A stretch of 7,683 nucleotides of DNA from Liberiplasma sp046541015. Lineage in GTDB: Bacteria; Bacillota_I; Bacilli_A; Izemoplasmatales; Izemoplasmataceae. Both the position numbers and the translations under genes were made by a program. The stretch is taken from positions 1 through 7,683 of the forward strand of contig JBKHEA010000034.1 of assembly GCA_046541015.1 (NCBI GenBank), read 5' to 3'. Positions 5,476-7,683 of the stretch are shown in pieces (position 1 is the first letter of the stretch; the number at the start of each line of letters is the position of its first letter). The notes under the pieces were generated by a model. The model saw nothing but the letters and a program-made list of their open reading frames with translations, made no database searches and was not told where the DNA came from.

Positions 5476-7683
5476 GTATAAATTTAAAGCCAAATGAAAA
5501 ACTGAATATCTACAATATATTAAATGATCTTGACAAGTATAGAACCAATAAACGTGGATGGGTATGGCGCGATGCAAAAGAAATAAAACTTAATAAATTT
5601 ACCTATAAACAAGCTAGTCCAAGTTTAAAACAATATGTAGCCTTGCCTAGTTCAGCATCGTTAAATAATATTGATCCACAACCTGACTGTGTTATCACGA
5701 CAGAAATTGCTTCAGGAAGATTTGAAGATGACATCAGACGAATGAGAATGGCCGCCTATCACGGTGCTGATCATATCATGGTCATTAGAACGGCTGGACA
5801 ATCTCATTTTGATGGATTATTAGAAGGGACCCCTCAAGGTATCGGTGGAATACCTGTCACAAGAAAACAAATTAGGGCACAAAGAAGAGCATTAGATATC
5901 ATAGAAGAAGAAGTGGGAAGACCAATTAATTATCATTCTTATGTATCAGGTGTAGCGGGTCCTGAGATGGCAGTGCTATTTGCAGAAGAGGGTGTTAATG
6001 GAGCACATCAAGATCCTCAGTACAATATTCTTTATAGGAATATTAATATGGTGCGAAGTTTTGTTGATGCAGCAGAAAGTAAAAAAGTATTAGCTTATGC
6101 AAATATTGCTCAAATAGATGGTGCACACAATGCAAATGCAACGGCTAGAGATGCATGGAAAGTAATGCCTGAATTATTAGTGCAACATGCTATAAATTCT
6201 GTGTTCAGTGAAAAGGTTGGAATTAGACCGGATAATATATGTTTATCTACTGTACCACCTGCAGCGCCACCTAGTCCAGATTTAAAGCTTAATTTACCTT
6301 ATGCAGTCGCACTAAGAGAGTTCTTTGACAAGTATAAAATGCGTGCACAAATGAACACAAAGTATATGGATTCTTCAACAAGAGAAGCGACAGTTACGCA
6401 TGTTTTAAACTTACTTATATCAAGATTAACTAGTGCTGATATTCAAAGTACGATTACTCCTGATGAGGGTAGAAATGTACCTTGGCATATCTATAACATT
6501 GAGGCATTAGATACTGCTAAACAAGCTTTAGTAGGTATGGATGATTTATTAAGTATGGTTGAATTAAAAAACACTGGTTATTTGTACAATAAAAAACGAG
6601 AAATTCAAGAGCGTGCCATTTTAATGATGGAAGAAATCATTGAAATGGGCGGTTATTTTAATGCCGTTCAAGAGGGCATGTTTGTCGATAGTGGGGAGTA
6701 TCCTCAAAGAAATGCTGATGGAATATCAAGAGACATTGATGGGGGTGTTGGTAGCAACACAGTAATAAAGCGTGACAAAGATTACATGGCTCCGGTCACT
6801 GCACACTATGGTTATAATAATATTGCTCAATATAATAAAGATTTTGTAGATGAGCCATCTAAACTTATTAACGGCTGCACCTTTGAGAATCCAGATAAAA
6901 TCGTTTTTATTGATGAGCTAGATGAAACGGATAATGTTTATTTACGACTAGAAGAAACAGAAAAATATCGTAACAGTAATCTAATAAAACCAGAAGTTGA
7001 ATGGCTTGGAGATGGTGTTGTGACACTAGATTTATTTTTTCCAACTTCAATTAAAATTGCTACTGAAGCTGCAATTGTAGCAGCAAAAAGAATGAACTTA
7101 CAAGATGTAGAAGTAATTCACAAAGAAATCCTTCACCCATCAGAAGGGACAAGGATTCAAGTGAAAGGCAAAGTTGATTTCGATATCAATATTGATGAAC
7201 TCGTCATTCCTAAAGATATTGAAACAATGAGTGAAGAAGAGATTATTGCATTTGTAAAACATAATCCAATAAAAGTCATTGCAGGTACAGCAGGTAGTGA
7301 TGAACATAGTGTTGGCATTAGAGAAGTACTAGACATAAAACATGGCGGTATAGAAAAGTATGGAATTAAATACACTTATTTAGGTACTAGTGTTCCAATT
7401 GAAAAATTTATTGATGCTGCTATAGAAATGGATGCGCAGTGTATTATGATGTCAACAATCATATCACATGATGATATTCACTATAAAAGCATGGAAAAAC
7501 TCCATAATTATGCCGTTGAAAAGGGTGTTCGAGATAAACTAATACTACTTGCTGGGGGAACTCAAGTTACACCAGAGATTGCAAGAAAGAACAAAATGGA
7601 CCAAGGTTTCGGAAGAGGGACAAAAGGCATCCATGTTGCTAGTTTCATTGTTAATAAATATAAGGAGATTAAAGGTGATAGTT
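5472..7683 (+). CDS. oraE: D-ornithine 4,5-aminomutase, large subunit OraE (3' end cut by the window)
   Basis: OraE holds both cofactors, adenosylcobalamin and PLP, of the radical mutase that converts D-ornithine to 2,4-diaminopentanoate. The frame is open from the ATG at 5472 to the window edge (737 full codons, no stop), near the full length expected for this roughly 83-kDa subunit. The N-terminal two thirds should be the PLP-binding TIM barrel; H219-N220 in DGAHNANAT and R291 are probable active-site residues. The C-terminal Rossmann domain has the cobalamin motif DEHSVG (610-615), with H612 the lower cobalt ligand, S661 in MMSTI and G695-G696 in LLAGGTQ. K623 in DIKHGG is 11 residues after H612. 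That is the spacing I recall between the cobalt-ligand His and the PLP lysine of the Clostridium sticklandii enzyme, so K623 is the predicted PLP anchor. The start overlaps the oraS stop (ATGA), with only a distant GGAG (5457-5460), so initiation probably relies on coupling. Confidence 0.95.
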   Translation, partial: MSINLKPNEKLNIYNILNDLDKYRTNKRGWVWRDAKEIKLNKFTYKQASPSLKQYVALPSSASLNNIDPQPDCVITTEIASGRFEDDIRRMRMAAYHGADHIMVIRTAGQSHFDGLLEGTPQGIGGIPVTRKQIRAQRRALDIIEEEVGRPINYHSYVSGVAGPEMAVLFAEEGVNGAHQDPQYNILYRNINMVRSFVDAAESKKVLAYANIAQIDGAHNANATARDAWKVMPELLVQHAINSVFSEKVGIRPDNICLSTVPPAAPPSPDLKLNLPYAVALREFFDKYKMRAQMNTKYMDSSTREATVTHVLNLLISRLTSADIQSTITPDEGRNVPWHIYNIEALDTAKQALVGMDDLLSMVELKNTGYLYNKKREIQERAILMMEEIIEMGGYFNAVQEGMFVDSGEYPQRNADGISRDIDGGVGSNTVIKRDKDYMAPVTAHYGYNNIAQYNKDFVDEPSKLINGCTFENPDKIVFIDELDETDNVYLRLEETEKYRNSNLIKPEVEWLGDGVVTLDLFFPTSIKIATEAAIVAAKRMNLQDVEVIHKEILHPSEGTRIQVKGKVDFDINIDELVIPKDIETMSEEEIIAFVKHNPIKVIAGTAGSDEHSVGIREVLDIKHGGIEKYGIKYTYLGTSVPIEKFIDAAIEMDAQCIMMSTIISHDDIHYKSMEKLHNYAVEKGVRDKLILLAGGTQVTPEIARKNKMDQGFGRGTKGIHVASFIVNKYKEIKGDS

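Noticed and set aside
5344..5577. Minus-strand open frame across the oraS/oraE junction
   Set aside because: It covers two recognised plus-strand genes and has no supporting features.
7157..7375. Minus-strand open frame opposite the cobalamin domain of oraE
   Set aside because: The plus strand encodes the DEHSVG motif and PLP lysine of OraE, so the reverse frame is incidental.

Overview
The window comes from an AT-rich, low-GC Gram-positive-type bacterium (Bacillota). It has strong AGGAGG-type ribosome binding sites, T-tract terminators, tRNAs with encoded CCA ends and TGA used as a stop. The tRNA order Met-Ile2-Ser-fMet-Asp-Phe is, from memory, that of the large Bacillus tRNA arrays. The ornithine-fermentation genes point to an anaerobic amino-acid fermenter. 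Whether it belongs to the Clostridia or to an anaerobic Bacilli/Mollicutes-like lineage cannot be settled from this window.

Region 1 (1-533) is the end of a tRNA array: a partial tRNA (probably elongator Met), then Ile2(CAT), Ser(TGA), fMet(CAT), Asp(GTC) and Phe(GAA). A perfect-consensus promoter lies between Ser and fMet, and a terminator follows Phe.

Region 2 (about 534-2073) is a two-gene unit. It holds an unrecognised 209-residue protein with a possible degenerate PD-(D/E)XK nuclease core, then surE (5'-nucleotidase/survival protein), and ends in a strong terminator.

Region 3 (about 2120-7683) is the oxidative ornithine degradation cluster, read left to right as ord, ortA, ortB, oraS, oraE. 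Biochemically the order is nearly reversed. OraS/OraE (adenosylcobalamin and PLP) convert D-ornithine to 2,4-diaminopentanoate. Ord oxidises this to 2-amino-4-oxopentanoate. OrtA/OrtB cleave that with CoA to acetyl-CoA and D-alanine. ortA, ortB, oraS and oraE all overlap head to tail and look translationally coupled. ord is separated from them by a terminator, and ortA has its own promoter. The ord and ortA promoters carry the same 28-bp element (26/28 identical) with an extended -10, so the two units are probably co-regulated. The window ends inside the last codons of oraE. Ornithine racemase (orr), which the pathway needs, is not in the window and may lie downstream.

I found no CRISPR array, insertion sequence, riboswitch or clearly novel multi-gene system. 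The best leads are the duplicated promoter element and the unknown gene next to surE.
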